A stretch of DNA of 64,000 bases. Origin: an uncultured Alphaproteobacteria bacterium (lineage in GTDB: Bacteria > Pseudomonadota > Alphaproteobacteria > RF32 > CAG-239). Location: positions 124,001 to 188,000 of the forward strand of contig CAKQPS010000002.1 of NCBI GenBank assembly GCA_934270475.1. Direction: 5' to 3'. The notes below the pieces were generated by a model. That model saw only the letters and a program-made list of their open reading frames with translations, made no database searches and was not told the DNA's origin. The translations under genes were made by a program, and so were the position numbers. Below, one piece after another: positions 1 through 7,922 of the stretch. The stretch's first letter is position 1. Each line of letters opens with the position of its first letter.

Positions 1-717
1 GCTGTTGAAGTAAACTCTGAAACAGACTTCGTTGCTAAAAATGAAATTTTCCAAGAATATGTTGAAGACGCAGCTAAAGTTGCTTTGCATTGCAACGGCG
101 ATGTTGAAGCTATGAAGGCTTTTGTTTGCCCTAAATGCTCTGAAGGCAAAACTTTTGGCGAACGCTTGACCGATATGATTGCTAAAATTGGTGAGAATAT
201 GAACCTGCGCCGCGCTAAAGTTATCAGCGTAAACAATGGTGTGGTTTGCTCTTATGTTCACAATGCCGTGCGCAATGGTTTGGGTAAAATCGGCGTTTTG
301 GTTGCTTTAGAATCCAGCGCAGACAAAGCAAAATTGGAAGAACTTGGCAAACATATTGCTATGCACATTGCTGCTACAGCTCCTATTGCTTTGAACATTG
401 CCGGTGTGGCTCCGGAAGCTGTTGAGCATGAAAAATCTATTTTTGCTGAACAAGCAAAAGCCTCCGGCAAACCTGCAAACATTATTGAAAAAATGGTTGA
501 AGGTCGTATCCGTAAATTCTATGAAGAAGTTGTTTTGGAAGAACAAGCTTTCATTATGGATCCGGATAAGAAAATCAAAGATATTGTTGCTGATGCTGCC
601 AAAGAATGCGGCACAGACATCAAATTGACTGATTTCGTATTCTTCAAACTCGGCGATGGTTTGCAGAAAAAAGAAGAAGATTTTGCCGCTGAAGTTGCTG
701 CTCAATTGGGCAAATAA
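1..717 (+). CDS. tsf: Elongation factor Ts, 3' part (5' end outside window)
   Basis: Guanine-nucleotide exchange factor that recycles EF-Tu from GDP to GTP in the cytoplasm during translation elongation. The reading frame is open from base 1 and shows the family hallmark NSETDFVAKN at visible residues 5-14, the EF-Tu-contacting part of the N-terminal domain. It then runs through the dimerisation domain to a TAA at 715-717. About 238 codons are visible, and the family usually has about 290-310, so only the first 50-70 residues (the UBA-like domain) are missing. A TTG at 85 is internal and not a start. The usual upstream partner rpsB would lie left of the window. A strong terminator follows, so tsf ends its transcript. 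Confidence 0.96.
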   Translation, partial: AVEVNSETDFVAKNEIFQEYVEDAAKVALHCNGDVEAMKAFVCPKCSEGKTFGERLTDMIAKIGENMNLRRAKVISVNNGVVCSYVHNAVRNGLGKIGVLVALESSADKAKLEELGKHIAMHIAATAPIALNIAGVAPEAVEHEKSIFAEQAKASGKPANIIEKMVEGRIRKFYEEVVLEEQAFIMDPDKKIKDIVADAAKECGTDIKLTDFVFFKLGDGLQKKEEDFAAEVAAQLGK

Positions 718-736
718 GCTTAACAAAAACTTTTAT

Positions 737-772
737 AAAAGGTTCCGTAAAAAACGGAACCTTTTATATTTC
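737..772 (+). terminator. Rho-independent terminator of tsf
   Basis: A perfect 12-bp stem (AAAAGGTTCCGT at 737-748, ACGGAACCTTTT at 754-765) with a five-A loop, followed by a T-rich tail. It lies 20 bases after the tsf stop. Confidence 0.93.
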
Positions 773-1071
773 TTCCGAACAAATATAAATTTTGCTTTGA
801 TACGGAAACCTTTTATAAATAAAGAAAATATGCAGTCCAGTGCATAAAATACAGCAATGGCGGCGATAAAAATAAATCTTACATAACGGCTTTAAAAATT
901 TTAACAAAACTTTCCACAGCAAAAAAATAACCGTATTCATTGTTTATCTCTAAAAATTCACTAGCTGATATACAAATAAAATTATTAAAAGTCAATTGCA
1001 AAAAGTCAAAAAATATGATATATGAAAATACACTATTTTATTATTATTTAATTATTTTAAACTTTTTCAAA
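773..1071. other. AT-rich intergenic stretch without a recognisable gene
   Basis: Together with the terminator this separates tsf from the small gene at 1072 by about 350 bases. It is very rich in A and T. The frame of the downstream gene is open back to a TTG at 940, but the encoded residues there look like translated AT-rich spacer, so I do not count them as protein. No RNA gene or convincing promoter pair was identified. Confidence 0.5.
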
Positions 1072-1569
1072 ATGAAAAATTTTCAATTTGTTTCGGTTTT
1101 AGTGCTGCTGGTTATTTGTATTGCCGGCGTTTACACTTTGACCAAGAAAACTGCTAGGAATGTGGAAGAAATAGAAAAAACTCAGTTGTTTTTGGTTTCT
1201 TCGCAAAAGACTGAAGACGGCAAGATAAAAAAATATTACAGCCTGCAGAGCCAACATAGCAAAGTTGTAGCAGATTGGATAAACGATGACTTTGGGAACC
1301 CGTTTATAAACTGCCGAGGCTTGGTATTTATTGGCAAAAAGCGCGGCGAAATGGAACTTTTTGACTGTCGAAAAAGTCCTTTTGAGCCAGTTTTAACGCA
1401 CCAATATTTGGATAAACACGGCTATATTTTGGTGGATATGCGTCCACATTATAACGATGACAGTTCTGTGGTTATAGAGCTGCGCCAAAAAGGTGTTGAC
1501 GGCTTTCTAGGCAAACATTTGCTGTCGTACGATTTGAATACAAAAAAATTAACGTCCCTGCTTAATTGA
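1072..1569 (+). CDS. Small membrane-anchored protein, unknown
   Basis: Unrecognised protein of 165 aa. Residues about 5-22 form a single hydrophobic segment after MKNFQF, so it is an N-terminally anchored (or signal-bearing) protein with a periplasmic remainder of about 140 residues containing two cysteines (in NCRGL and FDCRK). The start is uncertain. The frame is open to a TTG at 940 and there is an ATG at 1015. I prefer ATG 1072 because it places the hydrophobic segment at the N-terminus and because the preceding codons are spacer-like. No strong Shine-Dalgarno is visible for any of them. A terminator follows immediately, so the gene is probably monocistronic. No family could be named. Confidence 0.6.
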   Translation: MKNFQFVSVLVLLVICIAGVYTLTKKTARNVEEIEKTQLFLVSSQKTEDGKIKKYYSLQSQHSKVVADWINDDFGNPFINCRGLVFIGKKRGEMELFDCRKSPFEPVLTHQYLDKHGYILVDMRPHYNDDSSVVIELRQKGVDGFLGKHLLSYDLNTKKLTSLLN

Positions 1570-1570
1570 A

Positions 1571-1609
1571 AAAAATACCCCGAGAGCTTTATGTTTCGGG
1601 GTATTTTTA
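1571..1609 (+). terminator. Rho-independent terminator
   Basis: A 13-bp perfect stem (1571-1583 with 1596-1608, core TACCCCGA/TCGGGGTA) around a 12-base loop, ending in a T run. It starts right after the TGA of the small anchored protein. Confidence 0.93.
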
Positions 1610-1689
1610 TTTGCAGAAAACGCCATACTCTCTTGCCTTTTATAAATACGAGTGCTACAAATGAGCAAATATAGAAAATGGAGAAAAAA

Positions 1690-2748
1690 ATGAAAAAGAT
1701 TATTTTAACCGGCGACAGACCAACTGGAAGACTACATGTCGGACATTATGTTGGCTCGCTTTCTGAACGCGTAAAGCTGCAAAATTCCGGCGAATATGAT
1801 GAAATCAACATTATGATTGCCGATGCTCAAGCCCTGACGGATAATGCCGAACACCCTGAAAAAGTCCGCCAAAACATTTTGAAAGTTGCACTTGACTATT
1901 TAGCCTGCGGTATTGACCCCGAAAAATCTACCATCTTTATTCAGTCTATGGTGCCGCAACTAACCGAACTGACTTTTTACTATCAAAATTTGGTTACGGT
2001 TTCCCGCTTGCAGCGCAATCCAACGGTTAAAACGGAAATTAAACAAAAGAATTTTGAAACCAGTATTCCGGTTGGCTTCTTCTGCTACCCAATAAGCCAA
2101 GCAGCAGATATTACTGCGTTTAAAGCTACTGACGTTCCAGTGGGCGAAGATCAGGAGCCAATGCTGGAACAATGCCGCGAGATTGTAAATAAATTTAACA
2201 GTGTTTACGGTGAAACTTTGGTAGAGCCGAAAATTGTTCTGCCTTCAAACAAAGCCTGCTTGCGCCTGCCGGGCATAGACGGCAAAGCGAAAATGAGCAA
2301 ATCGCTGGGCAACTGCATTTATTTGTCGGACGAGCCGGAAGATATCCGCAAGAAAGTTATGTCAATGTTTACGGACCCTAACCACCTGCGGGTTGAAGAC
2401 CCTGGGCAGGTTGAAGGAAATCCGGTGTTTATATATTTGGACGCTTTCAGCAAGCCAGAACATTTTGCGGAATTTTTACCGGAATATCAAAATTTGGACG
2501 AACTAAAAGCTCATTACCAGCGCGGCGGTTTGGGTGATGTTAAAGTTAAGAAATTTTTGAACAATGTTTTGCAAGCTGAACTGGGACCTATCCGCACCCG
2601 CCGTAAGGTTTGGGAACAAAAACTGCCGGAAGTTTTGGAAATTTTGAAACAAGGCAGTGCAGTTGCCGAAACCAGAGCAGCAGAAACCTTATCTGATGTC
2701 CGCAAAGCTATGAAAATTGACTATTTCAGTAGCGATGCCCTCATTTAG
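1690..2748 (+). CDS. trpS: Tryptophan--tRNA ligase
   Basis: Class I aminoacyl-tRNA synthetase that charges tRNA-Trp with tryptophan using ATP, in the cytoplasm. The HIGH-type signature HVGH is at residues 16-19, inside GDRPTGRLHVGHYVGSL. The KMSKS loop is exact at residues 201-205. The 352-aa length is normal for bacterial TrpS. An ATG at 1678 is in frame, but GGAG at 1680-1683 lies seven bases before ATG 1690 and is a proper ribosome site, so 1690 is the better start. The gene stands alone between two terminators. Confidence 0.96.
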   Translation: MKKIILTGDRPTGRLHVGHYVGSLSERVKLQNSGEYDEINIMIADAQALTDNAEHPEKVRQNILKVALDYLACGIDPEKSTIFIQSMVPQLTELTFYYQNLVTVSRLQRNPTVKTEIKQKNFETSIPVGFFCYPISQAADITAFKATDVPVGEDQEPMLEQCREIVNKFNSVYGETLVEPKIVLPSNKACLRLPGIDGKAKMSKSLGNCIYLSDEPEDIRKKVMSMFTDPNHLRVEDPGQVEGNPVFIYLDAFSKPEHFAEFLPEYQNLDELKAHYQRGGLGDVKVKKFLNNVLQAELGPIRTRRKVWEQKLPEVLEILKQGSAVAETRAAETLSDVRKAMKIDYFSSDALI

Positions 2749-2766
2749 TTTGGGAATTTTCTATTT

Positions 2767-2800
2767 AAAAGCCGTACCTTGAAATGTGCGGCTTTTATTT
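2767..2800 (+). terminator. Rho-independent terminator of trpS
   Basis: Stem AAAAGCCGTAC / GTGCGGCTTTT (2767-2777 with 2786-2796, one mismatch) followed by T residues, 18 bases after the trpS stop. Confidence 0.88.
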
Positions 2801-2826
2801 TTTAGGCAAATTTGACAGAAAAAATA

Positions 2827-2855
2827 TTGACAAAAGAAAAAATATCTGATAAACA
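2827..2855 (+). promoter_or_regulatory. Candidate sigma-70 promoter in gene-free region
   Basis: TTGACA at 2827-2832 matches the -35 consensus exactly. After a 17-base spacer comes TAAACA as a -10. No protein gene follows, and the next downstream signal is the terminator at 3071-3109. Confidence 0.4.
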
Positions 2856-3070
2856 CTGTATTAACGAATGAATTATTGTACGTATTATTTACGATTTGCG
2901 TACTGAAAGTCTTGTTCTTCATTGTGATAATGCAGAATTCTGACTTAGCCGTAGTTTTTTTATTTTAGGATTAAGCTTCCGCTTTGTTGTGAAACACGGT
3001 GGAAGTATTTTGAAAGAAACACTAAAATTTCTATAATTGTCATTTTGCGATATTAACTCCAAAATGCCTG

Positions 3071-3109
3071 CTCGCCCTTGTTTTATTTGAAAACACGGCG
3101 AGTTTTTTT
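3071..3109 (+). terminator. Orphan Rho-independent terminator
   Basis: CTCGCC (3071-3076) pairs with GGCGAG (3097-3102), with an inner TGTTTT/AAAACA stem, followed directly by seven T residues (3103-3109). No protein gene precedes it after the trpS terminator, which makes the upstream 200-odd bases a small-RNA candidate. Confidence 0.8.
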
Positions 3110-3213
3110 ATACAAAATTCAAGGGGGTTTTCTTTCTGTTAGAATGTAAATTTGATGATTGTCAAGATTCAGTGCCTGTATATGTTAAATATCCAAAGAA
3201 ATGGTAAAGAAAT

Positions 3214-3243
3214 AAAAGGTAAGAAAGAAATTCCTTGCCTTTT
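3214..3243 (+). terminator. Terminator-like hairpin
   Basis: AAAAGGTAAG (3214-3223) pairs with CTTGCCTTTT (3234-3243) through one G-T pair. The 3' arm supplies the T tract. It follows the start-less coding remnant that ends near 3208. Confidence 0.6.
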
Positions 3244-3294
3244 GATTTTATTAGTATATCATTATATATAATTACAACCTTTGGATAACACAAT

Positions 3295-3375
3295 ATGTAT
3301 CAAGAAAAAATAAAACAAAGCGTGACAGAAACATTTAAATTGTTATGGCAGTTTAAATGGTATGTTGGGTTATAA
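3295..3375 (+). CDS. Possible 26-aa small protein upstream of the unknown 177-aa protein
   Basis: ATG at 3295 opens a 26-codon frame (begins MYQEKIKQSV, ends KWYVGL) that stops 12 bases before the next gene. Its TAA is immediately followed by the AGGA ribosome site of that gene, so the two could be translationally linked. The peptide has three tryptophan/tyrosine-rich clusters at its end. I see no clear ribosome site of its own. It may be a small partner, a leader peptide, or the remnant of a larger gene. Confidence 0.3.
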   Translation: MYQEKIKQSVTETFKLLWQFKWYVGL

Positions 3376-3387
3376 AAGGAATAAATT

Positions 3388-3921
3388 ATGAAACTATATC
3401 ACTACGTTACTAAAGGAAATAATGTATTGCAAAAGGGTTTGTTGTCTTTTGCAAATAATCCTAATGCTGATTTACACTATTATTTCAAGCGGACAGGCGG
3501 TAAAACAACGCATAAGGACATTTGCGATTGGATGGAAAATTGCTATAAGGGACGCAGTCGTGCAATACGTGGATTTTCTGAGCCAATACAATGGACAGAG
3601 CGAAGTATTCATTGCTTAAAAGATTTTATTGATAATGCCGATAAGTTTGAGATTGATATTTCTGCACTGGATAAAGATGGCTTAATAGAAGCGGTATATG
3701 TAAGCCCATCAGTTTTGGATATTTCAAATATAGATGAACAACAAGTTTGTGATGAAATGTGGATTAAACTAAAAAACGGCATTAAAGATATTGATTATTC
3801 GCCTATTGATTGGAGTGTTTGCGACGATGAACTCGGTCGTCGCTTTGCTTATGTGCGTTATTATTTGATAGTTGTTAAAGGTGGTGTTATTGAGCCAAAA
3901 TATTTGAAAGTTACCAATTAA
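3388..3921 (+). CDS. Unknown 177-aa cytoplasmic protein
   Basis: Not assigned to a family. It has no signal peptide or membrane segment. The N-terminus MKLYHYVTKGNNVLQKGLLSF looks like the start of a compact globular enzyme or toxin-like fold. Later segments include KGRSRAIRGFSEPIQW, an acidic linker LDKDGLIEAVYVSPSVLD, and a C-terminal strand-rich YVRYYLIVVKGG. An AGGA site lies ten bases before the ATG. Directly after its stop, with no gap, a second ATG starts a 15-residue frame similar to its own N-terminus (MKLHHYAPKGN). The locus therefore appears to have held tandem copies, one now broken. Together with the remnants upstream it looks like an accessory patch between trpS and tRNA-Pro. 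Confidence 0.7.
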   Translation: MKLYHYVTKGNNVLQKGLLSFANNPNADLHYYFKRTGGKTTHKDICDWMENCYKGRSRAIRGFSEPIQWTERSIHCLKDFIDNADKFEIDISALDKDGLIEAVYVSPSVLDISNIDEQQVCDEMWIKLKNGIKDIDYSPIDWSVCDDELGRRFAYVRYYLIVVKGGVIEPKYLKVTN

Positions 3922-3969
3922 ATGAAACTGCACCATTACGCGCCAAAAGGAAACCCGTCAAAGAAATGA
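3922..3969 (+). pseudogene. Truncated second copy of the preceding gene (N-terminal fragment)
   Basis: The ATG abuts the TAA of the 177-aa gene. The frame reads MKLHHYAPKGNPSKK then TGA. Residues 1-11 match the neighbour's MKLYHYVTKGN at eight of eleven positions, including MKL, HY and KGN. The rest of the copy is gone. This is best explained as a tandem duplicate that was truncated, or as a recombination scar between related genes. Confidence 0.5.
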
Positions 3970-4110
3970 GCAACAAGATTGGCTTGATTTTTTATTAAAA
4001 AATCTGCGCCGCTGCGTCGGCTTTATATGGCGATACTCCCGTCTCGCCAAGCCTCCTTGTCGAACACGCTTTTTCGCGTGTTCGTAACTGATTGCTTGCA
4101 ATCTACAAAC
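3970..4110. other. Short inverted repeats between the accessory gene and tRNA-Pro
   Basis: Three small palindromes occur in about 140 bases: GATTTTTT/AAAAAATC near 3983-4001, CGAACACGC/GCGTGTTCG near 4060-4083, and GATTGC/GCAATC near 4091-4104. The second and third flank each other just 3' of the tRNA on its strand, a typical place for integration scars, but I see no integrase and no repeat of the tRNA 3' end. Function unknown. Confidence 0.35.
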
Positions 4111-4140
4111 AAAAAAAGCCACCTTTTCAGGTGACTTTTT
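4111..4140 (-). terminator. Terminator of tRNA-Pro
   Basis: Read on the minus strand this is a hairpin (AAAAAGTCACCT / AGGTGGCTTTTTTT, one mismatch) ending in seven T residues, starting seven bases after the CCA end of the tRNA. Confidence 0.85.
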
Positions 4141-4147
4141 CTGTTTG

Positions 4148-4224
4148 TGGTCGGGGCAACGAGATTCGAACACGCGACATCTTGGTCCCAAACCAAGCGC
4201 TCTACCAGGCTGAGCTATGCCCCG
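4148..4224 (-). tRNA. tRNA-Pro (anticodon TGG)
   Basis: A 77-base cloverleaf including an encoded CCA. Acceptor stem CGGGGCA/TGCCCCG with discriminator A; D arm TAGCTCAGCCTGGTAGAGC; anticodon stem CTTGG/CCAAG with loop TTTGGGA giving anticodon TGG; T arm with GTTCGAATC. It is downstream of radC on the same strand and has its own terminator. Confidence 0.97.
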
Positions 4225-4274
4225 TCGACCGATTTAGTTATTACAACATATTTTTCTATATTGCAAGCACTTTT

Positions 4275-4994
4275 TTAAATTTTTCTATTTTTTGGTAAAA
4301 TCAAGCCTGAATTGCGAAAACTAAAAATTTCGTTTCTGGTCACAATCAAATGGTCATAAACTTCTATATCCATAGCATCTGCCACCATTCGGATTTCCTC
4401 GGTCAGCTGTTTATCAGCCGCCGATGGCTTACATTCGCCGGACGGGTGGTTATGTGCCAAAATAATAATCACTGCCTTATTATCCAACGCCGCCTTAATA
4501 ATCTCGCGCGGATGCGCCATAGTTTTATTGACAGTTCCGGTATTCATCAGCCTGTTTCCTTTATAATGCAGCGCATCATCAAAGAAAAACACTCTAAACT
4601 CTTCCACCTCGTTATAAGCCATAAGCTGACGGCAATAATCCTCAAACTGATCCCAATAAGCAATAATCGGCTGATTACTATCCGAAAAACAAGCGCTTGA
4701 TGAACGCAGCGCACAAGTCGCCACAACTTTGAGCAGCGCCAATGTATTCACGCTCAAACCGCACACATCTATCAATTCATGCGCCGGAGCATGCAAAACA
4801 CCGCCTATATCGCCATATTGAGCAATCAATTTTTTAGCAAGCGGCTTAACATCTCGTCTTGGAATAGACATTGTCAACAGCAGTTCCAAAACTTCATAAT
4901 CCGGCATACTCGCGCCGTCATCAGCCAAAAATCTGGCGCGCAGACGCTCTCTGTGTCCCAAATATAGCGGCTTATCTTGTTTTTCGTCCGTCAT
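4275..4994 (-). CDS. radC: RadC-family JAB/MPN-domain protein
   Basis: Member of the RadC (UPF0758) family, long linked to DNA repair by name but with an unsettled biochemical role. The 239 aa comprise an N-terminal helix-hairpin-helix-like part (about residues 10-95) and a C-terminal metalloprotease-like MPN(+) domain. The zinc-binding JAMM signature HNHPSGECKPSAAD is complete at residues 181-194 (H181, H183, D194), and a conserved glutamate pair precedes it at 131-132. Length is typical. Its ATG lies nine bases after the stop of map, so the two are probably cotranscribed. Confidence 0.92.
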   Translation of the reverse strand: MTDEKQDKPLYLGHRERLRARFLADDGASMPDYEVLELLLTMSIPRRDVKPLAKKLIAQYGDIGGVLHAPAHELIDVCGLSVNTLALLKVVATCALRSSSACFSDSNQPIIAYWDQFEDYCRQLMAYNEVEEFRVFFFDDALHYKGNRLMNTGTVNKTMAHPREIIKAALDNKAVIIILAHNHPSGECKPSAADKQLTEEIRMVADAMDIEVYDHLIVTRNEIFSFRNSGLILPKNRKI

Positions 4995-5003
4995 TTAACG
5001 TCC

Positions 5004-5804
5004 TTATTTATAAGGCGGTTTATCCATACCTTTCGGCGAATAGGTAAATACTTCAACACCGTCTTTAGTTACGCCCATAGAATGCTCAAACTGCGCCGAC
5101 CACGCATGATCGCAGGTCACAGCTGTCCAACCGTTAGAAAGAATAACGCCGTCCTTTTTACCCATGTTAATCATTGGTTCAATGGTGAAAATCATACCTT
5201 CTTCCATAATCGGTCCCGTGCCTTTAACTCCGCAATGCATAACATTCGGTTCATCATGGAAAACTTTGCCGACGCCATGACCGCAGAACATATCAACCAC
5301 CGAATAGCCGTATTTATGTGCATATTCTTCAATAACCGCGCCGATATCGCCGAAATGCGCTCCGGGTTTAACCACATCAATACCGCGCATCATGCATTCG
5401 TATGTCACATCACACAAACGTTTACCTTTAACTTTCGGCTTGCCGGCAAAATACATGCGGCTGGTATCGCCGAAATAACCGTCAACAATCGCTGTCACGT
5501 CAATATTTAAGATATCTCCGTCCGCCAATTTGCGTTCATAGTCCGGAATACCGTGGCAGATAACCTGATTGATGGAAATGCAGGTGGCTTTCGGATAGCC
5601 GTGATAGCCTATACAAGCCGAAACAGCTCCCTTACTTTTCATAAATTCATTGCAAAGGTCGTCCAGTTCACCAGTGGAAACACCGACTTTTACATAATCT
5701 GCGATATAATCCAAACATTCGGCGGCTACTTTTCCGGCTTTACGCATACCGGCAAAATCCTCTTCACCATAAATTTTGATACCGTTTTTATTTGTGCGAA
5801 CCAT
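5004..5804 (-). CDS. map: Methionine aminopeptidase, type I
   Basis: Removes the initiator methionine from nascent proteins in the cytoplasm. The 266 aa carry all five dinuclear-metal ligands of the pita-bread fold: D102 and D113 (NIDVTAIVDGYFGD), H176 (CGHGVG), E209 (FTIEP) and E240 (FEHS). There is no N-terminal zinc finger, as expected for bacterial type I enzymes. The ribosome site GGGAG precedes the ATG, and a 10-bp inverted repeat lies in its leader. radC follows at once. Confidence 0.96.
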   Translation of the reverse strand: MVRTNKNGIKIYGEEDFAGMRKAGKVAAECLDYIADYVKVGVSTGELDDLCNEFMKSKGAVSACIGYHGYPKATCISINQVICHGIPDYERKLADGDILNIDVTAIVDGYFGDTSRMYFAGKPKVKGKRLCDVTYECMMRGIDVVKPGAHFGDIGAVIEEYAHKYGYSVVDMFCGHGVGKVFHDEPNVMHCGVKGTGPIMEEGMIFTIEPMINMGKKDGVILSNGWTAVTCDHAWSAQFEHSMGVTKDGVEVFTYSPKGMDKPPYK

Positions 5805-5818
5805 AATAAAAAATCTCC

Positions 5819-5873
5819 CTTAACTCTTTTGTTTTACACATATAACATTCTGCAATAAAAGACAAGAGTTAAG
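5819..5873 (-). promoter_or_regulatory. 10-bp inverted repeat in the map leader
   Basis: CTTAACTCTT (5819-5828) and its exact complement AAGAGTTAAG (5864-5873) enclose 35 bases between the RNase J stop and the map start. On the minus strand the second arm ends two to three bases from the map ribosome site GGGAG. The hairpin could therefore mask it, act as an operator, or be a weak RNase J terminator. The sequence does not decide between these. Confidence 0.4.
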
Positions 5874-5902
5874 AGAGATAATAACACGTTATATAAAGAT
5901 AA

Positions 5903-7774
5903 CTATCTACCGCCGCGACCTTTTTTCAAACCAATCGGCATACCTTTTTCATCAATAAGTCCGGCCGCCATAGCTGCTTTGCGCACACGTTCTTTCTTTT
6001 TCTTGCGTGATAGTTTTTCTTTTTGCGCATTATCTTCTTTGCGTGATGGAACATAGTAGTTATCTTCATCTTCTAGAGCCTTTTCCAGCGCTTTAGAAGC
6101 ATAATCTCTTGCAACATCCGGACCATTTTCATCACGAACAACCATTAAATCTGCCACTTTTGTAAAGTCTTTGTTCACCAAAGTATATGTATATTGGCTT
6201 GCTCCGCCGGCATAACCAGTCAATGTTTCGCCCTGAACAGCAATCCAACGCTGGTCATCTAAAGGTTTTTGCTCAAGTTTTTTAGTACCGCCTGCCCATA
6301 CTTTAATTTCATCGGCATTATGGCAAATAGATGGTTCGCCGCCAGCTTCGCGCACAACTTTTGCTGTATTTGCCAACTGATGAACATCACCGTGAATAGG
6401 AATAAACACCAGCTTGCTGCTGTTTTTACGATTATTGACAATCAGCTCAATAAATTTTTTCGTTTCCGAACGCACAGCGTGACCGGTACGCTGCATCAAA
6501 GCAGTTTCAAATTTACCGGTATTATTACCGGAACGATTCTCTATAATGGTTGCGCCCAAAGCCGCCAAACGGTTATACATGGCACGTACCTGTTTGCCGT
6601 TAATAGCTTCAATACAGCGCTGACGAGCCAAAATCAAAGTCATTTTATCAACCGTAAAGTAAGGGTGTCCGGCCTCGCCTTTGCTATTGCCTTTTACTTT
6701 GCCGTCTTTATCCAACGTAACTTTTTGCTGCTCAGACATTTTATATAAACCGGATTTCATACCTTTTTTAGATTCGGCAAAAGCACCGCTTGGAATAATA
6801 TAGCGCTCTCCGCGGTCATATTTGGCTAAATAAGCTTTGGCGTTAGCGTTTTTCAAATCTTCGCTTTTATATACAACTTCGTCATAATCATGAATACCGC
6901 TGCGCTGCATAGCCATAAAGGCCAGCTTAGCCCAATAACCGTCAATAAACACCGTGCGGTTAGCCTGCTTAGCAGCTTCCAAGTCAATCGCCAAATTTTG
7001 AATACTGCGGGAAATAACAGCGGAAATTACCTGTTTTTCAGGGTGTTTACTAACCTGTTCCAAAGTATTGGCAACCGCGTGGTCAAAGTCTACTAAATAT
7101 TCGTCGGTGCTGTCGCTTGAAGTGGAATCGAGCAAAACGTGTGTAACCGGCTTATCTTTCAAAAACTCCTTAAATTTATCTTCTTCAAAACCAGGACCTA
7201 CTTTAGATTCTCCCATGCGATAATCGCCCGGGTCGATTATTCCGGCGCTGACGCGTCCGCGGACGGTTGTCAGAATATGGAAGCCCATAGCGCCGACGGT
7301 GGAGTGAGAAACGTTAAACGGGCTGACATGAACATTGTCGGCAACATCTATTGTCTGTCCTTCGCTGACAACTTTTACTTCCGGCTGATTTTCTGCTGGA
7401 ACATGACCTTCTTTAAACGCGGTTTTCAAAAGTTCTTTTGTATACGAGCTGGTGTAGATTTCCGGAAACTTATAACCGGCGCGGGCTAAATGCACCAAAC
7501 CGCCGATATGGTCTTCATGGCAGTGCGAAATAAACATTGCGTCAAGCGGTTTTTCTGCCGGCTGATCTTTATACCCTAAATACGGACGGACATCGGGAAT
7601 AACGGAATCCAAACCCGTCCATTCCGGCGGAAACAGAGCGCCGCAGTCAATCATAACTCTTTTTACGCCCTCACCCTCTTCGGTGTGTTCAATCAGCAAG
7701 CTGTTACCGCCGATTCTGGCTTCATTGTTGCCGCCTAAAAAGTCAATTTTTGTGCCTTCTTCTACTTTAGCCAT
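5903..7774 (-). CDS. rnj: Ribonuclease J
   Basis: Metallo-beta-lactamase/beta-CASP ribonuclease acting in mRNA turnover and rRNA maturation by endonucleolytic and 5'-exonucleolytic cleavage. The zinc motif HCHEDHIGG begins at H84 (H84, H86, D88, H89). The GNNEARIGGNSLLIE start is typical of the J family. At 623 aa it is longer than the common 550-560 because of an extended C-terminus that ends in a strongly basic tail (KLSRKKKKERVRKAA ... GLKKGRGGR), possibly for RNA binding. It is transcribed away from tspO, so the 148-base gap at 7775-7922 should hold divergent promoters. Confidence 0.93.
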   Translation of the reverse strand: MAKVEEGTKIDFLGGNNEARIGGNSLLIEHTEEGEGVKRVMIDCGALFPPEWTGLDSVIPDVRPYLGYKDQPAEKPLDAMFISHCHEDHIGGLVHLARAGYKFPEIYTSSYTKELLKTAFKEGHVPAENQPEVKVVSEGQTIDVADNVHVSPFNVSHSTVGAMGFHILTTVRGRVSAGIIDPGDYRMGESKVGPGFEEDKFKEFLKDKPVTHVLLDSTSSDSTDEYLVDFDHAVANTLEQVSKHPEKQVISAVISRSIQNLAIDLEAAKQANRTVFIDGYWAKLAFMAMQRSGIHDYDEVVYKSEDLKNANAKAYLAKYDRGERYIIPSGAFAESKKGMKSGLYKMSEQQKVTLDKDGKVKGNSKGEAGHPYFTVDKMTLILARQRCIEAINGKQVRAMYNRLAALGATIIENRSGNNTGKFETALMQRTGHAVRSETKKFIELIVNNRKNSSKLVFIPIHGDVHQLANTAKVVREAGGEPSICHNADEIKVWAGGTKKLEQKPLDDQRWIAVQGETLTGYAGGASQYTYTLVNKDFTKVADLMVVRDENGPDVARDYASKALEKALEDEDNYYVPSRKEDNAQKEKLSRKKKKERVRKAAMAAGLIDEKGMPIGLKKGRGGR

Positions 7775-7922
7775 GTTCGTTACTCCGTATATTATTTAAA
7801 AGTTATACTTTATAATACACTTTTTTTGACAAAATGCAAATAAAAAATGTGACAAAAAAGAAAAACTTTTCCGGACTTGAAATTTTAGATTTCACTATTA
7901 CCTCTATTGCAGGAGAAAGCAG

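Larger units (their letters stand above)
2801..3294 (+). other. Gene-free region with promoter-like and terminator-like signals (possible small RNA)
   Basis: No convincing protein gene in about 490 bases. A TTGACA at 2827-2832 stands 17 bases before TAAACA at 2850-2855, a plausible sigma-70 promoter. About 215 bases later a good terminator hairpin occurs at 3071-3109. The segment between has no long frame and could be a small RNA. Further on, a stop-bounded frame around 3095-3208 encodes a cysteine-containing tail ending YVKYPKKW with no usable start codon, perhaps the remnant of a decayed gene. A hairpin with paired AAAAGGTAAG / CTTGCCTTTT follows at 3214-3243. Confidence 0.4.

Noticed and set aside
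85..87. TTG as start of EF-Ts
   Set aside because: The EF-Ts motif TDFVAKN lies upstream of it in the same frame, so the gene continues left of the window.
890..930. Single TTTCCACA near a possible replication origin
   Set aside because: One imperfect DnaA-like box without clustering, and no dnaA, dnaN or AT-rich unwinding region nearby.
3958..4298. Open frames on both strands across the tRNA
   Set aside because: They read through tRNA-Pro and its hairpins. Such frames are a common artefact around tRNAs and have no ribosome sites.
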